Positions 52,401-61,089 of a stretch of DNA of 64,000 bases are shown piece after piece. This DNA is from DASPWV01 sp046726375. Its GTDB lineage: Bacteria; Acidobacteriota; Vicinamibacteria; Vicinamibacterales; UBA2999. The stretch spans positions 10,077 through 74,076 of the forward strand of contig JBKPAJ010000075.1 of assembly GCA_046726375.1 (NCBI GenBank), given 5' to 3'. The first letter of the stretch is position 1. The number at the start of each line of letters is the position of its first letter. The notes beneath the pieces were generated by a model. It did no database searches and had not been told where the DNA came from. It was given only the letters and a program-made list of their open reading frames with translations. A program made the position numbers and the translations under genes.

Positions 52401-53024
52401 TCAGGGCTCCAGCGTTGCGACCGGCGTTTCGCCACCCACAACATGATCGCCGGCCTTCACGCGCACGCGCGCGGAGAGCGGCAGAAACAAATCAATGCGG
52501 GATCCGAACTTCATGATCCCAAAGCGGTGGCCGCGGCTGACCTGATCGCCAGGCTTGACACGGCACACGATACGGCGCGCGAGAACGCCTACGATTTGCC
52601 GCAACACGACCGTCGTTCCGTCTCGATCGATCCACACTTCGGTCCACTCGTTGAGTGTTCCGGCGTCGTCGCGATACGCGGGCAGAAACTTGCCGGGATG
52701 ATACTCCACTCGCGTGACGCGTCCTTCGACGGGGATGCGGTTGACGTGAACGTCCAGCGGTGACAGGAAGATCGTGATGCGCTGCCACTTGCCAGGTGGC
52801 GCGCCCGGACCGGGATCGCCGATGAGCATCACGCGCCCGTCCGCGGGCGAGACCACAAGGTTCGGCTCGGTGAGAATCGTGCGCTCGGGATCGCGAAAGA
52901 AGAAGAGGAAAAAGCCGGTGAGAACCATGAACGGCATCGCCCACAGCCGCCCCTGCCACCACCACATGCCGCCTGCGGCGATGAGCGCGCCAAAAATGAA
53001 GGGCCATCCTGCCCGATCGATCAT
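52401..53024 (-). CDS. psd: Phosphatidylserine decarboxylase (short, archaeal-type)
   Basis: 207 residues from ATG 53024. Two TM segments at the N-terminus, then FFFRDPERT, VVSPADGRV, VHVNRIPVEG and the self-cleavage region KFGSRID, where the Ser would become the pyruvoyl group. The short form without the long N-terminal part is typical outside Enterobacteria. It completes PE synthesis with PssA, one base downstream. The frame is open further upstream, but the extension has no family resemblance. Confidence 0.94.
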   Translation of the reverse strand: MIDRAGWPFIFGALIAAGGMWWWQGRLWAMPFMVLTGFFLFFFRDPERTILTEPNLVVSPADGRVMLIGDPGPGAPPGKWQRITIFLSPLDVHVNRIPVEGRVTRVEYHPGKFLPAYRDDAGTLNEWTEVWIDRDGTTVVLRQIVGVLARRIVCRVKPGDQVSRGHRFGIMKFGSRIDLFLPLSARVRVKAGDHVVGGETPVATLEP

Positions 53025-53106
53025 GCTGATCGGATGATAAGCCGTGTTTCCAATTGCCGGTTTCCAGTTCGAGGGATGAACTGGCAACCGGCAACTGAAA
53101 TAAGGG

Positions 53107-53349
53107 CTAAACGCTTAGTGCACTGCGGACGCCACTGCGGTGCTCGCGCAAGATCACTTCCATCTTGTCCTTGAGCTGCAGTTTGCGCTTCTTAATAACG
53201 ACTTCTTCGATCTGTTCCGCGTCTGAGAGGTAGTGCTTCCGGGTAAGCTCGTGCAAGCGGCTGTCTAATTCGTGATGCTTGAAAACCAGCTGGCGGTACT
53301 CCTCGTTGGTCTCGAGGAGCAGGGTCTGTAAGTCCTGTGCCTCAGCCAT
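53107..53349 (-). CDS. DUF465/YdcH-like small coiled-coil protein
   Basis: 80 residues, almost entirely helical, with HHELDSRLHELTRK then LSDAEQIEEVVIKKRKLQLK, the pattern of the DUF465 family. Function is not established for the family. GGAGG lies upstream of the ATG with 10-nt spacing. It stands alone between psd and rimI; the 90-bp gap to rimI holds nothing notable. Confidence 0.85.
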   Translation of the reverse strand: MAEAQDLQTLLLETNEEYRQLVFKHHELDSRLHELTRKHYLSDAEQIEEVVIKKRKLQLKDKMEVILREHRSGVRSALSV

Positions 53350-53440
53350 CGTGCTCCGCCTCCTTTCCGAAGTCGGGTACGGGATGCAAACCCACTCCTA
53401 GCCGGCACTGTAGCACCACCCCTATAGCGTTGCAAGATGT

Positions 53441-53908
53441 TTACGTCGCCTTTGCGACGTTGTCGCGTGCGAGTATCAGCGCGTCCTCGATCGGATGCGT
53501 GTAGTAGCTCGGGCGAACGCCGGCAATGCGAAAGCCAGCGCCTTCGTACAAACGCCGGGCCGCGGCGTTCGAGCGACGCACTTCGAGCGTCGCGTGTACG
53601 GCACCGAGCCGTTCGGCTTCGCGCAGCACGTGCTGCAGCAAAATGCGGCCAAGTCCTCGATTTCGCAGCTCTGGCCGGATGGCAAGGTTGTTGATATGAA
53701 TCTGATCTGCGACGCGCCAAAACGCGCAAAATCCAGCAACGCGCGATTCAATGGTGCGGATGACAAACACGTAGCAGACGTCCGGCCGATCGAGCTCGCT
53801 TTCGTACCACTCGCGTGTCGTGGGGTTGTAAAACGAGGCCCGCTCCACGTCGATCACGCCGTCGAGATCGTCCGGCGCGGTGAGGCGCTCAATCACGATG
53901 CCGCTCAT
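53441..53908 (-). CDS. rimI: Ribosomal protein S18 alanine N-acetyltransferase (RimI)
   Basis: 155-residue GNAT protein: INNLAIRPELRNRGLGRILL contains the acetyl-CoA-binding (R/Q)xxGxG/A loop, and LEVRRSNAAARRLYEGAGF is the typical RimI motif B. The end VRPSYYTHPIEDALIL is also RimI-like. It acetylates the N-terminal Ala of S18 in E. coli; other targets are known for the family. It overlaps the tsaB stop by 4 bp (ATGA), the common tsaB-rimI pairing. Confidence 0.93.
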   Translation of the reverse strand: MSGIVIERLTAPDDLDGVIDVERASFYNPTTREWYESELDRPDVCYVFVIRTIESRVAGFCAFWRVADQIHINNLAIRPELRNRGLGRILLQHVLREAERLGAVHATLEVRRSNAAARRLYEGAGFRIAGVRPSYYTHPIEDALILARDNVAKAT

Positions 53909-54624
53909 ACCCTCGCCTGGCGTTCACGATCGAGTTCCGCATCCGGCCGGCGAACATAGAGAGGTTGCAGCGTATGAGGCGCTCCCGCGCCGCCGCGCTG
54001 AGCAGCGAGACGTCCAAGGCGTGCCAGCGCGGGAGCGAGCGGCGGGATCTCCGCCGCCACGCGGGCGTTGGCGCCGAGCATTCTGTGGATAACGTTGACG
54101 TTCTTGCCGGCGCCCTCGCCGATGAACGTCAGCGGTTCATGCGCGACAAAGGGCAAATCCGACAGAACGTCCTCCGGAAGTCCGACTACCGGCGGCGCAA
54201 TTGGAAAAATAGCCGCTTCTCCGCTGCGGGAAGCCCGATAACCCGCGGAGAACACTTCGCCGCGCTGCGCGTCCATCCACACGACGAGCGCGTGCTCGAT
54301 TGCGAGGTCCGCTCGCGCCGTTTCGGCCGACGCGTCGAGCGCGGAAACGCCCACAACCGGCACGTCGAGCACCATGGCGAGCCCTTGAATAGCCGCAAGC
54401 CCGATGCGCAAGCCCGTAAACGCTCCGGGACCGCTTGCGACCACGAGCAGATCGAGATCGCGCGGACCGAGACTGGCGTGGCGAAGCGCGGCGTCCATCT
54501 CGTCCGGCAATCGCTCGCCGTGCGTCCGCGTGGCGTCGCCTTCGACGAGTGCGATCACGTGATCGTCGCGCGCGATGGCCACGCTTCCCGCGCGTGTTGT
54601 CGTGTCGAGCGCCAGAACGACCAC
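53905..54624 (-). CDS. tsaB: tRNA threonylcarbamoyladenosine biosynthesis protein TsaB
   Basis: 239 residues from GTG 54624 (VVLALDTTTRAGSVAI). The ASKHA fold is clear, with ALDTTT, HGERLPDEMDAAL and the SGPGAFTGLRIG block. TsaB scaffolds TsaD and TsaE in forming t6A37. The frame extends 22 codons upstream into the mutS 5' region, but the family begins at ALDT, so the GTG is preferred. It is divergent from mutS with 17 bp between starts, and rimI follows. Confidence 0.92.
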   Translation of the reverse strand: MVVLALDTTTRAGSVAIARDDHVIALVEGDATRTHGERLPDEMDAALRHASLGPRDLDLLVVASGPGAFTGLRIGLAAIQGLAMVLDVPVVGVSALDASAETARADLAIEHALVVWMDAQRGEVFSAGYRASRSGEAAIFPIAPPVVGLPEDVLSDLPFVAHEPLTFIGEGAGKNVNVIHRMLGANARVAAEIPPLAPALARLGRLAAQRGGAGAPHTLQPLYVRRPDAELDRERQARV

Positions 54625-54641
54625 GAGTATGATCGTATCGC

Positions 54642-57299
54642 GTGTCGCAGCCGCCCGAATCACCTTCTGTTGCTCCGTCCGCGCCGGCAAACGTGACGCC
54701 GGCGATGCGGCAGTACTTCGACGCCAAGCGCCAGTTCCGCAACGCGCTGCTCTTTTTTCGGATGGGCGACTTCTACGAGATGTTCTACGAAGACGCGCTG
54801 GTGGGGGCGCGGGCGCTGGATCTGACGCTGACGTCCCGTTCCAAAGATGCGTCGGGTACCGCCGTGCCGATGTGCGGCGTGCCCTATCACGCGGCCGACA
54901 CCTATGTTGCGCGGCTGGTGAAGAAGGGCTACCGCGTGGCGATTTGCGAGCAGGTGGAAGACCCGAAAAAAGCCAAGGGCGTCGTTAAACGCGAGGTGGT
55001 GCGCGTGGTCTCGCCCGGCACGCTGACCGATTCGGCACATCTCGACGCGCGCGAGCCGGCGTTTCTCATGTCGGTTCTGGCCACGTCCGGAACCGCCGCG
55101 TACGGTGTCGCGCTAATCGACCTCACGACCGGCGAGTTCGACGTCGCCGAGTATTCCGGCCTTGATGGCTTGCAATCGTTGCGAGACGAAGTCCTGATTC
55201 TCAAGCCGCGCGAGATCGTCGTGGGAGCCGGTCACGATATCCGAACCCTCGTGCCTGAGATCGCCGGCGCCGGGATTTCGGTGACCGAGATCGAGGGATG
55301 GCATTTCGATCTCGAAGCGGCCCGCCAGACGCTCCTCGATCAACTGCGGATCGGCAACCTCGAAGGGTTCGGGCTGGAACGCAGGCAGGCCGCGGTTGCC
55401 GCCGCCGGCGCGCTGCTCCGCTATCTGCGCGACACCCAGAAAGCCGATCTCGCGCACGTGCGCGGGTTGCGCGTGAAGCAGGCCGCCGACTGCCTGCTCA
55501 TCGATCCGACAACGCTCAAACATCTTGAAATCGTGGAAGCCGTCGACGGCGGCCGGCCGGGTTCGCTGCTCGACGAGATCGATCGAACCGTGACGGTCAT
55601 GGGCAGCCGCTTGTTGCGGGCGTGGCTGCTGCGGCCGCTCATCGCATTGGAACCGATCCGCGATCGCCTGGATGCCGTCGAGGAGCTCGCCTATCGCACC
55701 ACCGATCGCGGGAAACTGCGCGAGGCGCTCAAGGGCGTGCAGGATCTCGAGCGGCTGACGTCGCGCATCGCGCTCGGCAGCGCAGGACCACGCGACTTCG
55801 TTGGGCTGCGCCAATCACTGGCGGCGAGTCCGCGTGTGCGCGTGTTGTTGAGCGAGTGTCAGGCGCCGCTCGTGCGCAGTCTGCTGGGCGAGCTCGACGA
55901 TCTCGCCGACGTCCGCGAGTGGATTGAGGCTGCCGTGCAGGACGATGCGCCGGCGCTCGCGCGCGACGGTGGCTTTGTGCGCGACGGCTACGATCGTGAA
56001 CTCGACGAGCTGCGAGACATCTCGCGTTCAGGAAAGCAGATCATCGCCGAGATGGAGGAGCGCGAGCGCGCGCGCACGGGTATTCAGTCGCTCAAGGTTC
56101 GCTTCAATCGCGTGTTCGGCTATTACATCGAAATCTCGAAAGCCAACCTGCACGCCGTCCCCGCCGACTATAACCGCAAGCAGACCATCGCCGGCGGCGA
56201 ACGCTTCATCACACCCGCGCTGAAAGAATACGAGGAGAAAGTGCTCGGCGCCGACGAGCGCAGCGTGGAACGCGAACTGGAGTTGTTCGAAGCGCTCCGG
56301 CTGCGAGTGACCGGAGAGGCGCCGCGACTGCTCGATAGCGCCCGCGGGCTGGCCACGCTCGACGTTCTCGCCGGTCTCGCCGAGACCGCCACGCTTTGTA
56401 ACTACACGAAGCCGCACGTGCACGACGGCGACGCTCTGATTGCATTCGACTCGCGCCACCCGGTGGTTGAACGCCTTGCCACCAGCACCTTCGTGCCCAA
56501 CGACGTCGAACTGGATGGCGAGTCGCATCAGCTCGTCATCCTCACCGGCCCGAACATGGGCGGCAAGTCGACGTACCTTCGCCAGGTCGCGCTGCTCTCC
56601 GTGCTCGCCCAATCCGGTTCGTTCGTGCCGGCGCGCGAGGCCAAGATCGGACTCGTCGATCGCATTTTTGCGCGCGTCGGCGCGTCCGACAACATCGCCC
56701 GCGGCCAGTCCACATTCATGGTGGAGATGCAGGAGACCGCGCACATCCTGAACGGCGCGACGTCGCGAAGTCTGGTGGTGCTCGATGAAATTGGCCGCGG
56801 CACGGCGACCTTCGACGGCCTCAGCATCGCGTGGGCCGTCGCCGAGCACCTCGCCACGAACACCCGCGCGCGGCCGAAGACGCTGTTTGCCACCCATTAC
56901 CACGAGCTCACCGATCTCGCTGACGGGCTGCGCGGGGTCGTCAACGCCCACGTCACCGCGCGCGAGTGGAAGGACGAGATCGTCTTTCTGCACAAGATCC
57001 TGCCGGGGCGATCGGATCGGAGCTACGGGATTCAAGTGGCGCGACTCGCAGGCCTTCCGCCTTCGGTGATCGCGCGTGCGCGCGACATCTTGACCTCGCT
57101 CGAACACGACGAGCTGTCGCGCGGTGGAAAGCCGACGCTCAGCAGCGCGCCGACGTCCGCGCAAGCCCAGCTTGGGTTGTTTCAGACGACGTCGGAACCG
57201 GAGGACCGGGTGCGGGAGCGGATTCGCGACATCGATTTGAACAGGACGACGCCGCTGGAGGCGCTGCAGATATTATCGGAGTTGAAGAAAGACGTGTAG
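54642..57299 (+). CDS. mutS: DNA mismatch repair protein MutS
   Basis: 885 residues from GTG. The mismatch-recognition motif FFRMGDFYEMFYEDA contains the Phe-X-Glu; ATPase motifs are GPNMGGKST (Walker A), LVVLDEIGRGTATFDGLS (Walker B/signature) and FATHYHELT. C-terminal residues LGLFQTTSEPEDRVRERIRD precede the short end DLNRTTPLEALQILSELKK, the usual MutS terminus. No mutL is in the window. It is divergent from tsaB. Confidence 0.97.
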   Translation: MSQPPESPSVAPSAPANVTPAMRQYFDAKRQFRNALLFFRMGDFYEMFYEDALVGARALDLTLTSRSKDASGTAVPMCGVPYHAADTYVARLVKKGYRVAICEQVEDPKKAKGVVKREVVRVVSPGTLTDSAHLDAREPAFLMSVLATSGTAAYGVALIDLTTGEFDVAEYSGLDGLQSLRDEVLILKPREIVVGAGHDIRTLVPEIAGAGISVTEIEGWHFDLEAARQTLLDQLRIGNLEGFGLERRQAAVAAAGALLRYLRDTQKADLAHVRGLRVKQAADCLLIDPTTLKHLEIVEAVDGGRPGSLLDEIDRTVTVMGSRLLRAWLLRPLIALEPIRDRLDAVEELAYRTTDRGKLREALKGVQDLERLTSRIALGSAGPRDFVGLRQSLAASPRVRVLLSECQAPLVRSLLGELDDLADVREWIEAAVQDDAPALARDGGFVRDGYDRELDELRDISRSGKQIIAEMEERERARTGIQSLKVRFNRVFGYYIEISKANLHAVPADYNRKQTIAGGERFITPALKEYEEKVLGADERSVERELELFEALRLRVTGEAPRLLDSARGLATLDVLAGLAETATLCNYTKPHVHDGDALIAFDSRHPVVERLATSTFVPNDVELDGESHQLVILTGPNMGGKSTYLRQVALLSVLAQSGSFVPAREAKIGLVDRIFARVGASDNIARGQSTFMVEMQETAHILNGATSRSLVVLDEIGRGTATFDGLSIAWAVAEHLATNTRARPKTLFATHYHELTDLADGLRGVVNAHVTAREWKDEIVFLHKILPGRSDRSYGIQVARLAGLPPSVIARARDILTSLEHDELSRGGKPTLSSAPTSAQAQLGLFQTTSEPEDRVRERIRDIDLNRTTPLEALQILSELKKDV

Positions 57300-57366
57300 T
57301 TCGCAGGACAGGCAGGTGTAGGGCGCGTCGGCCAGGTCCGGTATCGAAAACCCCGCATCCGATGCT

Positions 57367-57391
57367 CGCGGGCCCTGCAGACCCGCGCTAT
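57367..57391. repeat. Palindrome related to the 18352 hairpin
   Basis: CGCGGG and CCCGCG pair across a 9-bp loop (57367-57387), followed by CTATG. The 18352-18371 hairpin has the same plan: a CGCGG-type arm, a CTG/AG loop core, a CCGCG arm and a CTACG tail. It lies in the 194-bp gap between the 3' ends of mutS and the YfgM-like gene; the rest of the gap shows nothing else. Confidence 0.5.
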
Positions 57392-57493
57392 GGGAAACAT
57401 GGATTGTGCAACGGTCGGCGCCGCGCCACGTCCCAGGGAAGTACAAAGCGCGGGTCCCCGTCTCACCTGCCGGACCTGCCTCACCTGCCCCCG

Positions 57494-58225
57494 TTAGCTC
57501 TTAATCTTCTCCAGCTCCTGCTTCGCCGTGGCCGCAAACGGCGAATCCGCGTGCTGCTCGACGATCTGGTTCAGCGTCTTGCGCGCGTCTTCGGTCTTCC
57601 CCGCCACGCGATAGGCGCGCGCGAGTTCGAGGAGGATCGCTTCCTTGGGCAACTCGTCGTCGGCCTTGTCGGAAAGCTCCTTGAACGCGGCGATCGCCGC
57701 GTCGTGCTGCCCACCCCGTAGCTGCGCTTCGGCTTTGCCGAGCCGCGCGGTTTTGCCAAGCAGACCGCCGGCACCAGTGAGCTGGTCGTACTGCTTCACC
57801 GCCTCGTCGAAGCGGCCAAGCGCGACCAGCGTCGAGGCCGCGTGATATCGCGCGGTACGTCCGGCATCTGTCGACGGATGCGCGTCGGCTGCCGCTAACA
57901 GTTTCGGCAGCGCCGCTTCCAGCTTCGCCTTTTCCGTTGGGTACGTTCCCGGCTGCTGCGTGGACGCTGCACCAGCCTCGGTGACGGGCATTGCTGGCGC
58001 AACGCGCGCCTCCAACACCACCATCGCTTGCGCGAGCGCCGCGCGCGATGTGTTCTCCACGCTGTTGCGCCAGGCGAAGTACGCGCCAACCGCGATTGCA
58101 ACGACGACCACCGTCGCCACGACCGTTGTCACGCTGCGCCGATTGCGCGCCGCCCATTCGTTGGCGTGTCCCAGCGCAATGGCGAGCTCGTTTTCCTTCA
58201 GATGGTGCCGTTGTGACGTCTTCAT
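57494..58225 (-). CDS. YfgM-like membrane-anchored TPR protein
   Basis: 243 residues. A cytoplasmic segment with LKENELAIALGHANEWAARN precedes one TM anchor (about 32-50: VTTVVATVVVVAIAVGAYFA), then a periplasmic domain with three or more TPR-like repeats (ARYHAASTLVALGRFDEAV, ARLGKAEAQLRGGQHDAAI, LELARAYRVAGKTEDARK). That layout matches the YfgM/TPR_21 family, which associates with SecYEG and periplasmic chaperones in E. coli. The Ala/Pro-rich insert near residue 85 is not typical. It converges on mutS. Function by analogy only. Confidence 0.78.
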   Translation of the reverse strand: MKTSQRHHLKENELAIALGHANEWAARNRRSVTTVVATVVVVAIAVGAYFAWRNSVENTSRAALAQAMVVLEARVAPAMPVTEAGAASTQQPGTYPTEKAKLEAALPKLLAAADAHPSTDAGRTARYHAASTLVALGRFDEAVKQYDQLTGAGGLLGKTARLGKAEAQLRGGQHDAAIAAFKELSDKADDELPKEAILLELARAYRVAGKTEDARKTLNQIVEQHADSPFAATAKQELEKIKS

Positions 58226-58252
58226 AAAGCTGATCTTTACAGACTACTCCAT

Positions 58253-58870
58253 TCAGCTGGCAGCCGCCACACGACGCGTCGGCAGACCCATCGCGCTCAG
58301 ACGTTCGTCAAATCGAGAGTCGCTGCGCAATCGGTCCCAGATTGGCGATGCCGCCAAATCGACCAGCGCGCGACCGCGCAGCGCGATCGCACGATCGAGA
58401 TGAAGAAATGCACGGTCGACGTCACCCAGCTCCGCGTATAACACCGCCAGCTGAAACGCGCGATTGTGCTCCTGGCCGTGCAAGCGATCGATGCTGTCGC
58501 GCCCGACGGCTGCCCGACCGCCTGAGGCGTAGGCCTGCCGAATAGGATCGAGCGACTCGGCTGGCGCTCCGAACGATGCCGCATGCTCGAGCGCTTCGGC
58601 CATGGCGCGATCGAAATGCCCTTTTTGCACGTACGCGCCAACGAGGAACTCCCGCGCCATGAGATGGTGGGCGTCCAGCGCCAGGGCCTTGTTCGCCCAG
58701 GCAATCGCGTCGTCGTAGTGCTTCTGATGGAATAGGAGAGCGCCACCTGCTGGACGCGCTTGCGCGCCACGACGAGGCCCTCGAGATGAAGCTGCAGGCA
58801 CTGCAGCACGATCCGCTGTCGCCGCTCGTGCACGTACACGCACACGCTGCGCAGCGAGTGCCGCCGGCAG
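58253..58870. pseudogene. Scrambled TPR-protein relic with a local inversion
   Basis: The minus strand (58253-58745) encodes the C-terminal part of a TPR protein (FHQKHYDDAIAWANKAL, FLVGAYVQKGHFDRAMAEA, LYAELGDVDRAFLHLDRAI). Just upstream the reading shifts frame by one base at ALSY/FHQ. Beyond it, the coding sense moves to the plus strand: from about 58744 one reads HLLDALARHDEALEM and LQALQHDPLSPLVHVH, the kind of TPR that normally stands before the ALSYFHQ segment. So part of the gene has been inverted. Such TPR tails belong to CadC-like regulators. Not functional. Confidence 0.75.
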
Positions 58871-59020
58871 GACGGATCTGTTGTAGGCCGGGGCACCTAT
58901 GAAATATCGGCTGACGGGCAATCGTTGACCGCAACGACGTCAGGATGGGATTCGCAGCTGCGGGAGTTCAAGCAGATGACGGTGTGGAACCGCGTGTCAC
59001 GGGCGATCGGCCGGAAGTGA
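58862..59020 (+). pseudogene. C-terminal remnant of a small beta-rich secreted-type protein
   Basis: A plus-strand frame ending at the TGA 59018-59020 reads SVVGRGTYEISADGQSLTAT, then TSGWDSQLREFKQM and TVWNRVSRAIGRK. This resembles the end of small lipocalin-like/DUF beta proteins of acidobacteria (SADGKTLT pattern then a V(F/W)-type ending). No start or N-terminal part is present, since the frame enters from the scrambled TPR relic. Probably a truncated gene piece left by rearrangement. Confidence 0.5.
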
Positions 59021-59064
59021 ACGGACGACCCCGCTTACGAGGATTGTGGCGTATTCGGTGGCGG

Positions 59065-59619
59065 TTACTTGTTACGCCGCTTCCTGGCCTCGGCGATCGT
59101 CCGGCGAGATGCCGCGATGTTCCGGCGAGATGCCGCGATGAAGTCGTCGATCGGTTCCATCAACAGCTCGCCGGTCTCCTTTTCGAGGCGATCGAGAATC
59201 GCTAGCACGTTCACCACGATGCCGTCGTTGCCATCGCGCAGCCATTTCGCCACCTTTTCCGGGGTTGTGAATTCAACCGTTTCCCACGGGCCAGAGTCGG
59301 AGCGCGACCGAGCGGCGTTTGTGCTGGGGGCTATGACGAGAACACCGCATTGCCGGCGCATCTTTCCGTTTGCCAGCTGCCACCACCGACCGCGGACGCT
59401 CTCCATGAGGAGGGCGATCGCGCGCACCGGCAGACCGACGCCGAGCAAGCGCGCGGCGATCGCAATCTCAGCGAGGTTTTGCAGGTTGTAGCCCCTGCTG
59501 ATGCCCCGACGTAGTGCCTCCCTTTCGGGGCGGACGACGCCGGTTCGGACGAGGTGCTCGAGTTGCGGTGCCTTGGCACCGGTAAGGCGGGTTGCGTTCT
59601 CCGACGAGTGGGTCGCCAC
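59065..59619 (-). CDS. MerR-like HTH transcriptional regulator
   Basis: 184 residues from GTG 59619. The N-terminal part fits a MerR-type winged HTH: GAKAPQLEHLVRTGVVRP, then GISRGYNLQNLAEIAIAARL. A central domain of unknown ligand follows (RQCGVLVIAPSTNAA, FTTPEKVAKWLRD). Near the C-terminus a 7-residue unit (IAASRRN, IAASRRT) is repeated in tandem, encoded by a 21-bp repeat at 59099-59140. The upstream region carries a strong dyad, so autoregulation is plausible. It is next to a tRNA gene and a pseudogene zone. The regulated genes are unknown. Confidence 0.65.
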   Translation of the reverse strand: MATHSSENATRLTGAKAPQLEHLVRTGVVRPEREALRRGISRGYNLQNLAEIAIAARLLGVGLPVRAIALLMESVRGRWWQLANGKMRRQCGVLVIAPSTNAARSRSDSGPWETVEFTTPEKVAKWLRDGNDGIVVNVLAILDRLEKETGELLMEPIDDFIAASRRNIAASRRTIAEARKRRNK

Positions 59620-59625
59620 GCGCTC

Positions 59626-59653
59626 ACATCATATTTCATCTGATGTCTGATGT
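59626..59653 (-). promoter_or_regulatory. Dyad operator/promoter upstream of the MerR-like gene
   Basis: ACATCA (59626-59631) and TGATGT (59641-59646) form a perfect 6-bp dyad with a 9-bp spacer; a third TGATGT lies at 59648-59653. On the minus strand the spacer overlaps TATGAT, a good -10 box. The arrangement suits autoregulation by the adjacent regulator. The dyad begins 6 bp upstream of its GTG start. Confidence 0.55.
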
Positions 59654-59710
59654 GGGACGTTTTTAACCGCGCCGTGGCTGTCAATTGCCTGTCAATGACC
59701 CGGTTGAAAG

Positions 59711-59786
59711 TGGCGCGCCCGGCCGGAATTGAACCGGCGGCCCCCCGCTTAGGAGGCGGGTGCTCTATCCGCTGAGCTACGGGCGC
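59711..59786 (-). tRNA. tRNA-Arg (anticodon CCU)
   Basis: 76 nt including an encoded 3' CCA. All four arms fold: acceptor GCGCCCG/CGGGCGC, D-stem GCTC/GAGC, anticodon stem CCCGC/GCGGG with loop CTCCTAA (anticodon CCT at 34-36), a 5-nt variable loop, and T-arm GCCGG-TTCAATT-CCGGC. The discriminator base is G. It reads the AGG codon. It lies between the MerR-like gene and apt. Confidence 0.97.
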
Positions 59787-60277
59787 GTGCTCGCCTCTAA
59801 CACTTTACACTTCGCCGCACTTGCTTTCGATGAAAGCGCTCGGGCATCGGCTGTCAGCTGTTTGTCTTGCGGAGGGCTGAGCGTCGTGACCGAAACCCGT
59901 CCGGAATTCATACCACCCCAAGTGCATTCCTGGCTTGACCACCGTGGCTTCCCAGCGTTTACGAATTTCGAATTCCACGCGAGGCAACGTGCGTTCACGC
60001 CGGTACTTCGATCGCCCGCGCCTCCGCACACGACTTCTTTGCGATCGCCAAGCTTGTGAATTCCGTCACATCACGGTCACTGGCCCGTCGGAAAGAGAAA
60101 CCGCCGTGATTATTGCTGGAACGTATAGCCGCAGTTCCCCGCAGGGCCGATGGGCGGGTGCAGCGTGCCATCAGGATGAGTGGCCGTGGAGGCGAGGTTC
60201 GCTACCGGAGGGTAGCTCTGTTGCGTGACGTTGATGCTTCGTTGGTGGAGGTTCTCTTGGCGCGCACACCCATGTCC
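59787..60277. other. Gene-poor gap between tRNA-Arg and apt
   Basis: 491 bp upstream of the tRNA (which reads leftward) and downstream of apt. Short open frames here show no family resemblance and no good ribosome-binding site. No hairpin array of the three classes seen elsewhere is present, and no direct repeat of the tRNA 3' end was seen. Probably decayed sequence. Confidence 0.5.
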
Positions 60278-60793
60278 TCAATACTGAAGGACCGAATAGA
60301 CGCGTTTGTCAGTAAGCTTGGCGCGACCGTTCAAAAAGCCAAGTTCGATCAAGAACGATAAGCCGACGAGATTGCCGCCGACGCGGCGAATCAAGCCTGA
60401 TGCGGCCTGTGCCGTTCCGCCGGTCGCCAATACGTCATCAACGAGCAGCACCTTCTGCCCCGGCTGAAACGCGTCGCAGTGAATCTCCAGGGAGTCGGTT
60501 CCGTACTCGAGCGCGTATTCCTCGCGATGGGTCTTGGACGGCAGCTTCCCCGGCTTTCGAATCGGCACGAAGCCGGCGTCGAGTGCGTTCGCCACGGCCC
60601 CGCCGAGGATGAAGCCACGACTTTCGATGCCGACCACTTGCTCGACGCCTTGATCGCGATACGGACCGGCGAGCGCGTCGATCATGTCGCGAAAGCCTTG
60701 CCGATCGTTCAGCAGCGTGGTGATGTCGTAGAACAGAATCCCCGCCTTCGGAAAGTCCGGCACGTGGCGGATCTTCGCTTTCAATGTTTCCAT
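60278..60793 (-). CDS. apt: Adenine phosphoribosyltransferase
   Basis: 171 residues from ATG 60793 (ETLKAKIRHVPDFPKAGILF, the normal APRT beginning). The PRPP-binding motif is VLLVDDVLATGGTA, and GIESRGFILGGAVA and RKPGKLP are typical. It salvages adenine to AMP. The frame is open upstream into acyP but that part is not APRT. It follows acyP by 10 bp, probably co-transcribed. Confidence 0.96.
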   Translation of the reverse strand: METLKAKIRHVPDFPKAGILFYDITTLLNDRQGFRDMIDALAGPYRDQGVEQVVGIESRGFILGGAVANALDAGFVPIRKPGKLPSKTHREEYALEYGTDSLEIHCDAFQPGQKVLLVDDVLATGGTAQAASGLIRRVGGNLVGLSFLIELGFLNGRAKLTDKRVYSVLQY

Positions 60794-60803
60794 GTTGTTT
60801 CGC

Positions 60804-61076
60804 TTAGCCGATCCCGAATCCCGGGTGCTGGCCGGTGGGCGCCGTGGACTCCACTTCGACGTCGTCCACGCGCGCATGCGACGGCCCCCGCCACAGCGCG
60901 GCTTCGAGGCGGGCGAGTGAGCGCTCGTCCCCTTCAGCGGTGACTTCGACCCGGCCGTCGGGCAGATTTCGCACGCGGCCGCTCAGTCCTTCCCGACTTG
61001 CAACGTCTCGTGTGAAGTAGCGGAACCCGACGCCCTGCACACGCCCGCTCACGAGATACCGGCGAGCTACGCGCAT
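60804..61076 (-). CDS. acyP: Acylphosphatase
   Basis: 90 residues with VSGRVQGVGFRYFTRDVA, containing the catalytic Arg, and LSGRVRNLPDGRVEVTAEG, containing the catalytic Asn. This is the full ~90-residue acylphosphatase fold. It hydrolyses acyl phosphates; the physiological target is uncertain. It is upstream of apt and divergent from the MoxR gene across a palindrome-rich gap. Confidence 0.95.
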   Translation of the reverse strand: MRVARRYLVSGRVQGVGFRYFTRDVASREGLSGRVRNLPDGRVEVTAEGDERSLARLEAALWRGPSHARVDDVEVESTAPTGQHPGFGIG

Positions 61077-61089
61077 CTCGTCATTCTAG

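Noticed and set aside
59711..59786. tRNA-Arg as an integration (att) site
   Set aside because: No direct repeat of the tRNA 3' end, integrase or phage gene was seen in the window.
60113..60361. Small plus-strand open frame near apt
   Set aside because: No family resemblance, poor ribosome-binding site, and it runs antisense into the apt 3' end.
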